From contig NZ_CANMCZ010000001.1 in NCBI RefSeq assembly GCF_947496485.1, positions 615,596 through 679,595 on the forward strand: a DNA stretch of 64,000 nt, given 5' to 3'. A program made the position numbers and the translations under genes. Below are positions 45,211 through 55,052 of the stretch, piece by piece. The stretch's first letter is position 1. Each line of letters begins with the position of its first letter. The notes under the pieces were generated by a model. That model searched no databases, had not been told where the DNA came from, and worked only from the letters and a program-made list of their open reading frames with translations. The stretch is from an uncultured Winogradskyella sp. (GTDB taxonomy: Bacteria > Bacteroidota > Bacteroidia > Flavobacteriales > Flavobacteriaceae).

Positions 45211-47222
45211 GATGCGTCTAAAACAATAGTTTGGTTAGCTTGTAATTTTTGATGTTTATCTACAGATTGTTTTCTAATTATCCCACTGCCATTTAGTTTT
45301 ACCTTCACATTAACCTGAAGATTTTCTAATAGTGCAATAGCATCCATCGCGGGCATACCAACAACACTCGGCATTAATTCCTTATATTTTCTAGCATTTT
45401 CGAAATAATTTTCAAAATCCTTATTAACTAAACTATTGTTGAAGTTTAGTGTCTCAACTTCATCTATAATTGGTGTATCTGTATAAATTTTTTGAGCAAT
45501 TCTTTTAAACACAGGACCTGAAACATCGGCACCATAATAACCCACACTTTTATCTGGTTCGTGTATAACCACAATACAAGAATATTTAGGATTGTCTGCA
45601 GGAAAGAAACCAGCAAAAGATGATATGTAATTGAGCTTATCTTTATCTACATAGTCTTTTTGACAAGTCCCTGTTTTTCCTGCCATTGAAAAGTTTTCAG
45701 AATATAGCTTATGACCGGTTCCATGGCTTTTTTCAACAACATTCTTTAATAACTGCTGTACTTTTTTTACAGTTTCCCTAGAACAGATTTTTGGATTTAT
45801 AACTTCTTTTTCAAATGGAACTATAACCCTGTCATATTCTTTAACTTCTCTCAAAAATCGAGGTTTTACCATTTCCCCATCATTAGCAATAGCATTATAA
45901 AATGCTAAAGTCTGTAATGGTGTAAATGATACTCCATAACCATAAGCCATCCATTGCAATGCAATACCACTCCATCTACCATTTTTAATTCTTGGATCAG
46001 GAATTATTGGACTTGGCTCACCAATTATTGGCAAGTCTAGACTATCATTCAAATTCATAGCATACAGCCTGTCAATGAATTTACTAGGTTTATTTCTGTA
46101 GGCGTTATCAATAGCTTTTACCACACCTGTATTCGAGGATACCTCAAATGCTTCTGAAACAGATATTTTTCCATATCCACCAGTTTTTGAATCCTTAACT
46201 TTATTACCATAAAAAGTTAATATTCCTTTTTCTGTATCTACAACATCACTTGTATCAATAACTTTGTCTTCTAAAGCTGCAGTTAATGCCATTAATTTGA
46301 ATGTTGAACCTGGTTCATGGCTTTCACCCACAGCATAATTTAAGCGTTCATAATAATGACCATTCTTATTTCTTCCTAAGTTAGAAATTGCCCTAATTTC
46401 ACCTGTCTTTACTTCCATTACTACCACACAACCATGATCTGCTTTATATTTTTCTAATTGAGCAAGTAATGAGTGATGCGCTATGTCTTGAATGTTAACA
46501 TCTATTGTAGTGTAAATATCATACCCATCTTTTGGCTCTATTTGATCAAAATCTGCTATAGGCTTCCATTGTCCGTTTCCTATTCTTTGTTTTAATCGCT
46601 TTCCATTAACACCTTTTAAATATTTCTCACCAAATGCTCCATCAATTCCTACTCTTGTAGCATAGTTATTTTCATCTATACGCTCATAACCTATTGAACG
46701 TGCAGCAATTTCACCCATAGGATGCTCTCTTCTTGTGGTTTGCTCTACAATAAGCCCACCTTTAATTGCACCAAGATTCAGCAAAGGAAAATTGCGCATT
46801 CTTATGTAGTCTGAGTAACTGATATTTCGTGCTAAGAGGAAGTACCTGTTTTCATTTTCGCGAGCTTTACGAATTACATTTACATAATACGATTTTGGCT
46901 TTCCCTTATAAACATGAAGTGAATCCGCTAAAGCTCCAATATACTTTTCAAACACAGCGTCTTTCGCCTGAATAGCATCAATTCTAATATCATATTTAGG
47001 AATTGAAGTCGCTAACAAACTCCCATCAGCAGAATACACATTACCACGATTAGCAGGTATTGGGAAATCTTTTGTTGTATGTTTTTCAGCAAGAGCTCTA
47101 TACTGTTCTCCTTGAATAAACTGAATACTACACAATTTAAAAACTACAGCTAAGGCAAAGACAAACATACAGCCGGCGACAAAGTACAATCTGTTTAATA
47201 TGTTAGTTTCTGTTGTTGCCAA
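45207..47222 (-). CDS. ftsI: Septal transpeptidase FtsI (class B PBP with PASTA domain)
   Basis: A 671-residue penicillin-binding protein. It has one N-terminal membrane helix (about 12-32), a dimerisation/pedestal domain, and the transpeptidase with STFK (306-309), SSN (362-364) and KTG (516-518). A C-terminal PASTA domain (about 610-671, starting MPSVVGMPAMDAI) is present, unlike in E. coli FtsI but usual in Bacteroidetes. It works with FtsW at the septum. Confidence 0.95.
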   Translation of the reverse strand: MATTETNILNRLYFVAGCMFVFALAVVFKLCSIQFIQGEQYRALAEKHTTKDFPIPANRGNVYSADGSLLATSIPKYDIRIDAIQAKDAVFEKYIGALADSLHVYKGKPKSYYVNVIRKARENENRYFLLARNISYSDYIRMRNFPLLNLGAIKGGLIVEQTTRREHPMGEIAARSIGYERIDENNYATRVGIDGAFGEKYLKGVNGKRLKQRIGNGQWKPIADFDQIEPKDGYDIYTTIDVNIQDIAHHSLLAQLEKYKADHGCVVVMEVKTGEIRAISNLGRNKNGHYYERLNYAVGESHEPGSTFKLMALTAALEDKVIDTSDVVDTEKGILTFYGNKVKDSKTGGYGKISVSEAFEVSSNTGVVKAIDNAYRNKPSKFIDRLYAMNLNDSLDLPIIGEPSPIIPDPRIKNGRWSGIALQWMAYGYGVSFTPLQTLAFYNAIANDGEMVKPRFLREVKEYDRVIVPFEKEVINPKICSRETVKKVQQLLKNVVEKSHGTGHKLYSENFSMAGKTGTCQKDYVDKDKLNYISSFAGFFPADNPKYSCIVVIHEPDKSVGYYGADVSGPVFKRIAQKIYTDTPIIDEVETLNFNNSLVNKDFENYFENARKYKELMPSVVGMPAMDAIALLENLQVNVKVKLNGSGIIRKQSVDKHQKLQANQTIVLDAS

Positions 47223-47309
47223 AGCTTAATCTTATTGTTGTTTTACTCGATAAACGAGATTTAAATGTTATTACGGCCTTTAAAACCTTATCTTATTTTA
47301 TATTAATCC

Positions 47310-47627
47310 CTACTTTGAGGTTTTCACTATTATTTTCGTTGGTGGATTTAAAGAAATCTCAATGTCTTTTTTTTTCATTTCCGCCTCAACAAAAGATTCT
47401 TTTTTAAGTCGCATAAGCTTTCCTCTTTTATCTACGAATGCTGAGCGCAATTCTTTAACCTCATTGGTCAGCCTTGCTATTTCGTAAACTTTCTTATCAG
47501 CACTATGTGAGCTCGCAATCATTATGATCGCCAAGACTGAAATAAAAATGATGATGCGCCAATTTTTAAACGAATCATCACTGATTAGAAACTTCCCACG
47601 TAATATGCTGTAAATGTTTTTTTTCAT
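47310..47627 (-). CDS. ftsL: FtsL-like small division protein
   Basis: A 105-residue bitopic protein with a basic cytoplasmic part, one membrane helix (about 25-42, IIIFISVLAIIMIA) and a predicted coiled coil (IARLTNEVKELRSAFVDKR, leucine-zipper-like). Size, topology and position between rsmH and ftsI are those of FtsL. Sequence similarity in this family is always low, so the call rests on context. It overlaps rsmH by 4 nt. Confidence 0.85.
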   Translation of the reverse strand: MKKNIYSILRGKFLISDDSFKNWRIIIFISVLAIIMIASSHSADKKVYEIARLTNEVKELRSAFVDKRGKLMRLKKESFVEAEMKKKDIEISLNPPTKIIVKTSK

Positions 47628-48529
47628 GCTTTTTTAGCAATTCGAAGCTTCGCGCTTCTCGCTCTATTGTTCATTTTAATTTCTGAATGCGATGGGACTA
47701 TCAACCCACCAACTTTTTTTAATGGCACTTCAAAATTTCCAAATACATCGCGCTCTGGTTCTCCTTCAAATAACCCATTTCTTATAAAGCGCTTTACTAA
47801 TCTATCTTCCAATGAATGGTAGGATATAAAACTTAACCTGCCATCTTCTTTCAATATTTCTGGTGTTTGCAACAACAATTCCTTTAAAGCTTCAATTTCT
47901 TGATTTACCTCAATTCTAATCGCTTGATATATTTGAGCTAATACCTTATTCTCTTTCTTATGATTTAAAAACGGTCTTAACACAGTTTTTAACTGTTCAC
48001 TTGTTTTTATTTCACCTTTAACTCTTTCTGCTACAATGGTTCTTGCCATTGCTGGCGCCTGTCTCAGTTCACCATATTGAAAAAGCACAGCTCTTATTTG
48101 TTCTTCGGAATAATCATTTACGACCTCATAAGCAGATAACTTGCTATCTTGATTCATTCGCATATCTAAATCTGCTTCAAAACGTGTGGAAAAGCCTCTC
48201 TCTGCAACATCGAACTGATGAGACGACACACCAAAATCAGCTAAAATTCCATCTACTTTTTTAACTCCATAAAACCTTAAGAACCTTCTTATATACCTGA
48301 AATTCTCATTAATGAGAACAAACCGATCATCTTCAATTGTATTGGCTAATGCGTCTTTATCTTGATCGAAAGCATAAAGCTTTCCTTTAGAACCTAGTCT
48401 TGATAAAATTTCTCTACTATGACCACCTCCACCAAATGTGACATCAACATAAACACCATCTGGTTTTATATCTAAACCATCCACAGTTTCTTTCAGCAAT
48501 ACTGCATTATGATATTCCATTTGCATCAT
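47624..48529 (-). CDS. rsmH: 16S rRNA (cytosine-1402-N4) methyltransferase RsmH
   Basis: A 301-residue methyltransferase (formerly MraW). It has the SAM-binding GGGGHSREIL, YAFDQDKDALA and ILADFGVSSHQFD, followed by ERGFSTRFEADLDMRMNQ, all diagnostic. The terminal RARSAKLRIAKK is typical. It overlaps mraZ by 23 nt. Confidence 0.97.
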   Translation of the reverse strand: MMQMEYHNAVLLKETVDGLDIKPDGVYVDVTFGGGGHSREILSRLGSKGKLYAFDQDKDALANTIEDDRFVLINENFRYIRRFLRFYGVKKVDGILADFGVSSHQFDVAERGFSTRFEADLDMRMNQDSKLSAYEVVNDYSEEQIRAVLFQYGELRQAPAMARTIVAERVKGEIKTSEQLKTVLRPFLNHKKENKVLAQIYQAIRIEVNQEIEALKELLLQTPEILKEDGRLSFISYHSLEDRLVKRFIRNGLFEGEPERDVFGNFEVPLKKVGGLIVPSHSEIKMNNRARSAKLRIAKKA

Positions 48530-48977
48530 CCTCTTGTCCCATTACTTCTTCAGCCAAATCAGCGAAATCTAACGCAGCATCGTCAATAGCTTGTTCGTAT
48601 TTGTCTTTATCCCAAACTTCAATAATATTCACTGCAGAAGCCAGCACGACTTGCTTTGTAATACCCGAAAAACTTATAAGATCTTTTGGAATAAGCAAAC
48701 GACCAGCACTATCAACTTCAACTATTTTAACACCAGCAGTAAATCGTCTGATGAAATCGTTATTTTTTTTCTTAAAACGGTTGAGTTTATTCACTTTTTG
48801 CATCATTGTATTCCACTCTGACATAGGATACAACTCTAAACATGGTTGAAACACAGAACGCTTCAATACAAAACCATCTTGCAATGCAGCAGCCAACTGT
48901 TTTTTTAAAACAGCAGGAATCATAAGTCTTCCTTTGACATCAGCTTTACATTCGTATGTTCCTATAAATGAATTCAA
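48507..48977 (-). CDS. mraZ: Transcriptional regulator MraZ
   Basis: A 156-residue protein of two AbrB-like half-domains, each with the D-x-x-G-R signature: DVKGRLMIP (about 14-22) and DSAGRLLIP (about 90-98). MraZ binds direct repeats upstream of its own gene and represses the dcw operon. Matching repeats are present upstream here. Confidence 0.95.
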   Translation of the reverse strand: MNSFIGTYECKADVKGRLMIPAVLKKQLAAALQDGFVLKRSVFQPCLELYPMSEWNTMMQKVNKLNRFKKKNNDFIRRFTAGVKIVEVDSAGRLLIPKDLISFSGITKQVVLASAVNIIEVWDKDKYEQAIDDAALDFADLAEEVMGQEDDANGIS

Positions 48978-48990
48978 ACGATTCGGTTTC

Positions 48991-49054
48991 CCACTTTAAC
49001 GATTAAGATTCAAATATATTGAAAAAAACACCACATTTTACCACATTATCCCAC
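48991..49054 (-). promoter_or_regulatory. MraZ operator: phased GTGG direct repeats and dcw promoter
   Basis: On the minus strand, GTGG boxes lie at 49054-49051, 49044-49041 and 49034-49031, spaced exactly 10 bp. A fourth (GTGGGA context) lies at 48994-48991, 40 bp further, in the same phase. Three TGGG-type repeats with 5-nt gaps are the known MraZ operator form. A -7 match TATATTTG lies between the boxes (49018-49011), so bound MraZ would cover the promoter. Confidence 0.8.
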
Positions 49055-49238
49055 TTTTGTTAATAAGTTTTAATTCAACTTTTAATTTGAATGATTTTAA
49101 TACAGAGTAAACTCAACAATAATCATTGATAAAGTAGAAAACGTTAAAGTGGGAAGTTTTCTGAAGAATGTTTACAACCTTGATACTTGAAAAAAATTGA
49201 TATTTTCTGCATTATATTTATATTCTAAAGGATTTAGT

Positions 49239-49246
49239 TATATTTG
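49239..49246 (+). promoter_or_regulatory. -7 promoter element of the alpha/beta hydrolase gene
   Basis: TATATTTG matches TAnnTTTG and lies 28 nt before the start codon. No clear -33 TTTG at the expected distance. It diverges from the dcw promoter, with about 190 bp between the two starts. Confidence 0.4.
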
Positions 49247-49274
49247 TTTTTAACACTTAAGCACTAATGCATAC

Positions 49275-50039
49275 ATGGCACACCTTTTAAAAAAAGAAAA
49301 GGATTATAGATATATTGAAGTTGGAGAAGGCACACCAATTATTGTGTTACATGGATTAATGGGTGGACTCAGTAATTTCGATGCCGTTACAAATCACTTC
49401 GGCTCCAATGGCTATAAAGTAATCATACCTGAGCTGCCAATTTATACCATGTCTTTGCTTAAAACCAATGTAAAAAGCTTTGCAAATTATTTAAAAGACT
49501 TTATAGAATTTAAAGGTTTAGATAAGGTTATTTTATTAGGAAATTCTTTAGGTGGTCACATAGGGTTATACCACACAAAATTATACCCAGAAAAAGTTAA
49601 GGCACTTATAATCACAGGAAGTTCAGGACTCTACGAAAGTGCCATGGGAGGTGGCTACACTAAGCGAAGTGATTACGAAGTGATAAAGAAAAAAGCGCAA
49701 GACGTTTTTTACGATCCCGCTGTTGCTACCAAAGAAATTGTAGATGAAGTTTACGAAACTGTAAACGACAGAAATAAACTTGTGAAGACATTAGCTATTG
49801 CTAAAAGCGCCATTAGACATAATATGGCGAAGGATTTACCAAAAATGAAAACTCCAGTATGTATTATTTGGGGTAAAAATGATAATGTAACTCCTCCAGA
49901 AGTTGCAGAGGAATTTCATGATTTATTACCAGATTCTGAATTACATTGGATTGATAAATGCGGTCATGCTGCTATGATGGAACATCCTGAAGAGTTTAAT
50001 ACCATTTTGAATGGTTGGTTAGAAAAAAGAGAATTCTAA
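49275..50039 (+). CDS. Alpha/beta hydrolase
   Basis: A 254-residue serine hydrolase fold. The nucleophile elbow is GNSLGGH (S91), the acid is D203 in WGKNDNVTP and the base is H231 in CGHAAMMEHP; the oxyanion segment is LHGLMGG. No signal peptide. Substrate unknown; it is probably an esterase or a C-C hydrolase-like enzyme. It is followed at 72 nt by engB, an arrangement common in Flavobacteria. Confidence 0.9.
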   Translation: MAHLLKKEKDYRYIEVGEGTPIIVLHGLMGGLSNFDAVTNHFGSNGYKVIIPELPIYTMSLLKTNVKSFANYLKDFIEFKGLDKVILLGNSLGGHIGLYHTKLYPEKVKALIITGSSGLYESAMGGGYTKRSDYEVIKKKAQDVFYDPAVATKEIVDEVYETVNDRNKLVKTLAIAKSAIRHNMAKDLPKMKTPVCIIWGKNDNVTPPEVAEEFHDLLPDSELHWIDKCGHAAMMEHPEEFNTILNGWLEKREF

Positions 50040-50111
50040 AGGTTGACATCCAAAAACCATTTTATCTTATCGTTGAATTAAAATAGGTTCTCGCTTTTGT
50101 GGGAAATGAAT

Positions 50112-50726
50112 ATGAAAATAAAATCAGCTGAATTTGTAATAAGCAACTCTGAAGTAGCAAAATGTCCTGAGAACGACTTGCCCGAATATGCCTTTATTGG
50201 AAGAAGTAATGTTGGCAAATCGTCTTTGATAAACATGCTTACAGACAGAAAAAGTCTAGCTAAGACTTCTGGAAGACCTGGTAAGACACAACTAATTAAT
50301 CACTTCATAATTAATGATAGTTGGTATTTAGTGGATTTACCTGGTTATGGGTATGCTCGTGTTTCAAAAACATCAAAAAAGAAATTTCAGAAGTTCATTA
50401 CTAATTATTTTGAAAAACGTCAACAATTGGTTAGTGCTTTTGTTTTAGTAGATATTAGGCACAAACCTCAACTAATCGATTTAGAATTTATGCAATATCT
50501 AGGGGAAAGCGGAATCCCATTTGGTATTGTATTTACTAAAGCCGATAAATTAAAACCATTAGTTATTGAGCGTAATGTCAATGATTATTGTGAAGAGTTA
50601 TTAAAAACTTGGGAAGAAGTTCCACAATATTTCGTAACCTCATCTTCTAAACACATTGGTAAAGAAGAGCTACTAGAGTTTATTGCAAATACCAATGAAG
50701 AAATTGAGCAACTCAGAGCTGAATAA
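50112..50726 (+). CDS. engB: Ribosome biogenesis GTP-binding protein EngB (YihA/YsxC)
   Basis: A 204-residue GTPase. I start it at the ATG of MKIKSAEFVISN; an upstream TTG (50097) and an ATG (50106) are in frame but unlikely. Motifs: G1 GRSNVGKSS (30-38), G3 LVDLPGYGYA, G4 FTKADK and G5 TSSSK. It helps late 50S assembly. It ends 5 nt from the convergent permease gene. Confidence 0.95.
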   Translation: MKIKSAEFVISNSEVAKCPENDLPEYAFIGRSNVGKSSLINMLTDRKSLAKTSGRPGKTQLINHFIINDSWYLVDLPGYGYARVSKTSKKKFQKFITNYFEKRQQLVSAFVLVDIRHKPQLIDLEFMQYLGESGIPFGIVFTKADKLKPLVIERNVNDYCEELLKTWEEVPQYFVTSSSKHIGKEELLEFIANTNEEIEQLRAE

Positions 50727-50731
50727 ACCTA

Positions 50732-51826
50732 TTAAGTTTTAACATCTAAAGCATCCCTTAACGCATTCCCTACTAACATAAATGCCATTACTAAAAGCAT
50801 AATACAAATTCCAGGAATCAATGCTAAATAAGGTTTTCCTAAAATAATATAATTATAATGGTCTTTTATCATTGCTCCCCAACTTGCCATTGGTGGTTGA
50901 GCACCAATACCTAAAAAGCTAAGCCCACTTTCAATTAAAATTGCCGCTGCAAAATTAGCAGCTGAAATTACAATTAATGGTCCGAATATATTAGGCAAAA
51001 TATGTTTGGTAATAATTCTATAATCATTGTAACCCAATGCTTTTGCAGCGGTTACATACTGCATTTCTTTGGCACTAATAATTTGCCCTCTAACAACTCT
51101 AGCAACTTCTACCCACATCGTTAATCCCACAGCAATAAAGACTTGCCAAAAACCTTTACCTAAAGCTAAAGTAATGGCAATTACCAACAATAATGTCGGG
51201 ATTGACCATGTAATATTAATAATCCACATAATAAAAGCATCAACTTTACCACTATAATAACCAGCTATGCTTCCCATTAATAGACCAATAACTAAAGAAA
51301 TAAAAACAGCAACGAAACCAATAAAAAAAGAGATACGAGAACCAATCAAAATTCGGCTTAAATAATCTCTTCCGTATTTATCTGTACCAAAAATGAAGCT
51401 TCTATTCTCAATATAACTTCTATAATCATTATCAGGAAATCTAGTGAGGTCAATTTGCTTTTCTATGCCTTGTAAACCATCTGAAGCATATTCTGTATAA
51501 GTAAGCACATTTCCGTTTACAGAGTAAGATTGAATAGGAATTTCGGTGTCAGTATTATTTTTTCCAAAGAATAACTTAGAAAGGAAATTTTGGTCAGATT
51601 CGATTCCGGAAGGAATGGTAAGCATTTGTGCTTCAAAACCTGGTGACTTAGAATGAATAGAAAGATGCATCTGATTGGCATTCTTTGAAGCATCCGGCGC
51701 AAATAGATATGCGAAGGTTGAAATCAAACCAATACAAAGAATAACCCCCAAACTAAAAACGCCCCAAAAGTTTTTTTTAAACTTTTGAAGCGCTAATCTT
51801 GAAAGTGAATTATTTTGGTTTCCCAT
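50732..51826 (-). CDS. ABC transporter permease, OppC/DppC type
   Basis: A 364-residue inner-membrane permease. The first helix (about 20-42) is followed by a periplasmic part and then five helices. The EAA loop, which contacts the ATPase, is visible as AKALGYNDYRIITKHILPN, and the segment FGTDKYGRDYLSRILIGSR is typical of OppC-type permeases. No OppB, solute-binding protein or ATPase lies next to it. It starts 8 nt downstream of prc and may be co-transcribed with it. Confidence 0.9.
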   Translation of the reverse strand: MGNQNNSLSRLALQKFKKNFWGVFSLGVILCIGLISTFAYLFAPDASKNANQMHLSIHSKSPGFEAQMLTIPSGIESDQNFLSKLFFGKNNTDTEIPIQSYSVNGNVLTYTEYASDGLQGIEKQIDLTRFPDNDYRSYIENRSFIFGTDKYGRDYLSRILIGSRISFFIGFVAVFISLVIGLLMGSIAGYYSGKVDAFIMWIINITWSIPTLLLVIAITLALGKGFWQVFIAVGLTMWVEVARVVRGQIISAKEMQYVTAAKALGYNDYRIITKHILPNIFGPLIVISAANFAAAILIESGLSFLGIGAQPPMASWGAMIKDHYNYIILGKPYLALIPGICIMLLVMAFMLVGNALRDALDVKT

Positions 51827-51834
51827 TTATAATT

Positions 51835-54012
51835 TTAATTCTTCACTGAATTTGCCACTTTGTTTTTTATAGCATAGGTCATCTTTAAATCATTAAGTAC
51901 GTTTAAAGCCTCTTCAATATATACGTCTTTTGCTAAAGCTAAATGCCAACGTCTTCGTTTTTCTTGCAAGACTGAATCTTCTTCCATTAATTTTATCTCA
52001 TATGGTAGAGAATTAAAAGTCAGGTTCGTCTTGTATTCAGAAAGCTTTTCAAAACGTTTTGCTTCTTCTTCATTTAACTCCATTTCTTTCTTATAATCAC
52101 TGTAGTTTAACGAATAAACCTCTCTGTCTCTTATTTTCTTAACCCACTTTGCATTGGCATCAATAAGCTTTAATTGTTCATTAGCTGCCATTCTTTCTTT
52201 ACTCTTACTTATTGTAGTATCGTAATCGAAATAGTTTTCCCATACGCTATAATCTGCCGCATCAATTTTATCCCAAGGCAATGGGTTTTCCTGATCTTTT
52301 TCACCAATATTTATATAGCTATAGCGATCTGGAACAATAACATCGCTCTTAACACCTTCTAACTGAGTAGAACCGCCATTAATTCTGTAAAACTTCTGAG
52401 TAGTAAACTTCAATGCTCCCATATCTCCGTTGGTGTTATTCCTTACCATACGATTTAAGTCGAATACAGTTTGAACTGTACCTTTACCATAAGTTTGCTT
52501 ACTTCCTATAACAATTCCTCTTTTATAATCTTGCATCGCTGCAGCTAAAATTTCTGACGCTGAAGCAGATAATTCGTTTACTAAAATTACTAATGGACCA
52601 TCCCATACAATTGACTTATCTTTATCTCTAAGCACTTCTTTTGCTTCTCCAGTAGTTTTAACTTGGACAATAGGTCCTTCTTCAATGAATAGACCAGCAA
52701 TATCTACAACGGTTTGTAAAGACCCACCTCCGTTGTTTCTTAGATCTAGTACAAGTCCTTCAACACCTTGTTCTTTAAGACGTATTATTTCTTGCTTAAT
52801 ATCGGATGCCGCATTTCGCTTATTGTAATCCTCAAAATTAATGTAGAATTTCGGCAGGTTAATCAATCCATAAGTTTTTCCGTCTTTTTCTACAGTAGAT
52901 GATTTTGCGTAAGTCTCTTCCAACTCTACAATATCTCTAGTAATAGATATATCCTGAACAGTGCCATCAACTTTCTTAAGTGTTAATGTAACTACTGTGC
53001 CTTTTGGTCCTTTAATAAATTTAATAGCATCGTCTAGACGCATTCCAACTACGTTTAAAGCTTCTTTTTCATCCTCTTGTCTCACTTTTAGTATTTGGTC
53101 ACCAACTTCTAATTCATTGGCTCTCCATGCTGGGCCACCACTAATTATTTCATTAACCATGATACCATCCATCTTCTTTTGTAAACGCGCGCCAATCCCT
53201 TCAAAATTTCCAGACATGTCTCTATCAAAACGCTCTTTATCTTCTGGTGCAAAATAAAACGTATGAGGGTCAAATTCTTCGACTATCGCATTTACATATA
53301 CCGAAAACCAATCAGTACGACGCCTATCATCAATATAATCATAAAGCTCATCAAGTGATTTTTTTGTCGCTTCTCTAGCTTCTGCTTCAATGTTTTTTAA
53401 AGATTTTTTAACCTTAGATTTTGGTTTCTCGTTTTCATTAGAAAAAACGCTTTCTGGGAGATTGTTCGATTCTAAATTTAAATCGCGTTGGGCAATTGCA
53501 TCATCATAATTGGCAATGGTAGAAAACTTGAGTTGTTGTCTCCAACGCTCTTTCATTTCTCGTTTATCATTGACAAATTCTAAATTTTCATAGTCTGCTG
53601 AATATTCTTCATTCTTAGAGAAATCAAATGGTTTTTCTAAAATATTAGTATAAATCTTCTTTGACTCGGCTATACGTTGCAATAAACGATCGTGCGTCAG
53701 ATTGAAGAAAGACACATCGTAACCTTTAATTTGGTCATCTAATTTGGTTTTATAAACTTCAAATTCTTTGATATCCGAAGCATAAAAATAACGCTTAAAA
53801 GGGTCTAAATTATTTAAGTACTCTTCAAAAACATTGGCTGAAAAATCATCATTTATTTCTTGTGGGTCAAAATGTCCCTGATCTAAAAGATAGGTAATCA
53901 ACTGAATTAACAACTTATCTTTATCTGGATTATCGAACTTTTTGCTCGTAAAACTGCAAGAGGCAAATGCTATTAACAATGCAAGTAGTAAAAACTTATA
54001 ATTCCCTTTCAT
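51835..54012 (-). CDS. prc: Carboxy-terminal processing protease Prc (Tsp), lipoprotein
   Basis: A 725-residue S41 protease. The N-terminus is a lipoprotein signal with C19 in AFASCS. An N-terminal helical region is followed by a PDZ domain (about 270-350, containing GIGARLQKK) and the catalytic core with S486 in SASASEIL and K510 in TYGKGT, the Ser-Lys dyad. A DUF3340-like C-terminal domain ends it. It degrades misfolded or tagged envelope proteins and may process peptidoglycan hydrolases. Confidence 0.95.
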   Translation of the reverse strand: MKGNYKFLLLALLIAFASCSFTSKKFDNPDKDKLLIQLITYLLDQGHFDPQEINDDFSANVFEEYLNNLDPFKRYFYASDIKEFEVYKTKLDDQIKGYDVSFFNLTHDRLLQRIAESKKIYTNILEKPFDFSKNEEYSADYENLEFVNDKREMKERWRQQLKFSTIANYDDAIAQRDLNLESNNLPESVFSNENEKPKSKVKKSLKNIEAEAREATKKSLDELYDYIDDRRRTDWFSVYVNAIVEEFDPHTFYFAPEDKERFDRDMSGNFEGIGARLQKKMDGIMVNEIISGGPAWRANELEVGDQILKVRQEDEKEALNVVGMRLDDAIKFIKGPKGTVVTLTLKKVDGTVQDISITRDIVELEETYAKSSTVEKDGKTYGLINLPKFYINFEDYNKRNAASDIKQEIIRLKEQGVEGLVLDLRNNGGGSLQTVVDIAGLFIEEGPIVQVKTTGEAKEVLRDKDKSIVWDGPLVILVNELSASASEILAAAMQDYKRGIVIGSKQTYGKGTVQTVFDLNRMVRNNTNGDMGALKFTTQKFYRINGGSTQLEGVKSDVIVPDRYSYINIGEKDQENPLPWDKIDAADYSVWENYFDYDTTISKSKERMAANEQLKLIDANAKWVKKIRDREVYSLNYSDYKKEMELNEEEAKRFEKLSEYKTNLTFNSLPYEIKLMEEDSVLQEKRRRWHLALAKDVYIEEALNVLNDLKMTYAIKNKVANSVKN

Positions 54013-54269
54013 TTTTCTTTTGTTTTATTGATTTGTTCGGTAAAAATGTGTTGCCATAAATTACATTCTATACTTTCAGAAGTAAGATTTGGCGTTATTC
54101 ATTTCTATTAATTTAATTCGTATTAAGTAGGCTTTTCAATTTTTCACTAAAATAGCAGAAAAAACCGTGCCATAAAAAATCGAGGCACTAATTTTTTGTT
54201 AAAGGTCATATAATCGATGAAACGCACGCTTTTTTAGTATTTTTACCTCATAAATTCAATTTTTATTAG

Positions 54270-55052
54270 ATGTCTAAACGTCCATTAATTTTAGTTACCA
54301 ATGATGATGGTATCACCGCTCCAGGAATTAGAACCTTAATTTCGGTCATGAATACTATTGGAGATGTTGTCGTTGTTGCGCCAGACAGTCCACAAAGTGG
54401 TATGGGACATGCCATAACAGTAAATTCTACTCTTTATATCGAAAAAGTTGATATTGACGGTAAACAACCTGAATATAGTTGCTCAGGCACACCTGCTGAC
54501 TGTGTAAAATTGGCCGTGAGAGAAATATTAGATAGACGACCAGACATCTGTGTCTCTGGAATAAATCATGGATCAAATTCCTCAATAAATGTTATTTACT
54601 CTGGTACTATGAGTGCTGCATTAGAAGCTGGAATAGAAGGAATTCCTGCCATTGGGTTTTCATTACTAGATTATAATTGGAATGCCAATTTTGAGCATTG
54701 CAAACCCTTTATTGAAACCATTACCAGAAATGCTATTGAAAATGGCATGCCAGAAGGTGTTGTACTTAATGTTAATCTACCTAAACTCGAAAAACATGCT
54801 ATAAAAGGCATAAAAATATGCAGACAAGCTCGTGCAAATTGGGAAGAAAAATTCGATAAACGTACCAACCCAATGGGGCGCGATTACTATTGGTTAGCAG
54901 GAAAATTCGTGAATCTTGATAATGGTGAAGATACTGACGAATGGGCTTTAGAACATGGTTATGTATCCGTTGTTCCTGTTCAATTTGATATGACGGCTCA
55001 TCATGCTATACAAAGCTTGAATACTTGGAATTTAAAAAAGACTCTGAAATAA
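54270..55052 (+). CDS. surE: 5'-nucleotidase SurE
   Basis: A 260-residue metal-dependent nucleotidase. LVTNDDGITAPGI has the catalytic aspartates D12 and D13, and PQSGMGHAIT, CSGTPADCVKLA and SGINHGSN are diagnostic. It abuts lpxB directly (0 nt), so the two are co-translated. It hydrolyses nucleoside monophosphates and possibly short polyphosphate. Confidence 0.96.
   Translation: MSKRPLILVTNDDGITAPGIRTLISVMNTIGDVVVVAPDSPQSGMGHAITVNSTLYIEKVDIDGKQPEYSCSGTPADCVKLAVREILDRRPDICVSGINHGSNSSINVIYSGTMSAALEAGIEGIPAIGFSLLDYNWNANFEHCKPFIETITRNAIENGMPEGVVLNVNLPKLEKHAIKGIKICRQARANWEEKFDKRTNPMGRDYYWLAGKFVNLDNGEDTDEWALEHGYVSVVPVQFDMTAHHAIQSLNTWNLKKTLK

Noticed and set aside
54167-54188. GTGCC...GGCAC inverted repeat before surE followed by TTTTTT
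   Set aside because: The 5-bp stem with a 12-nt loop is too weak, and no plus-strand transcript ends there.
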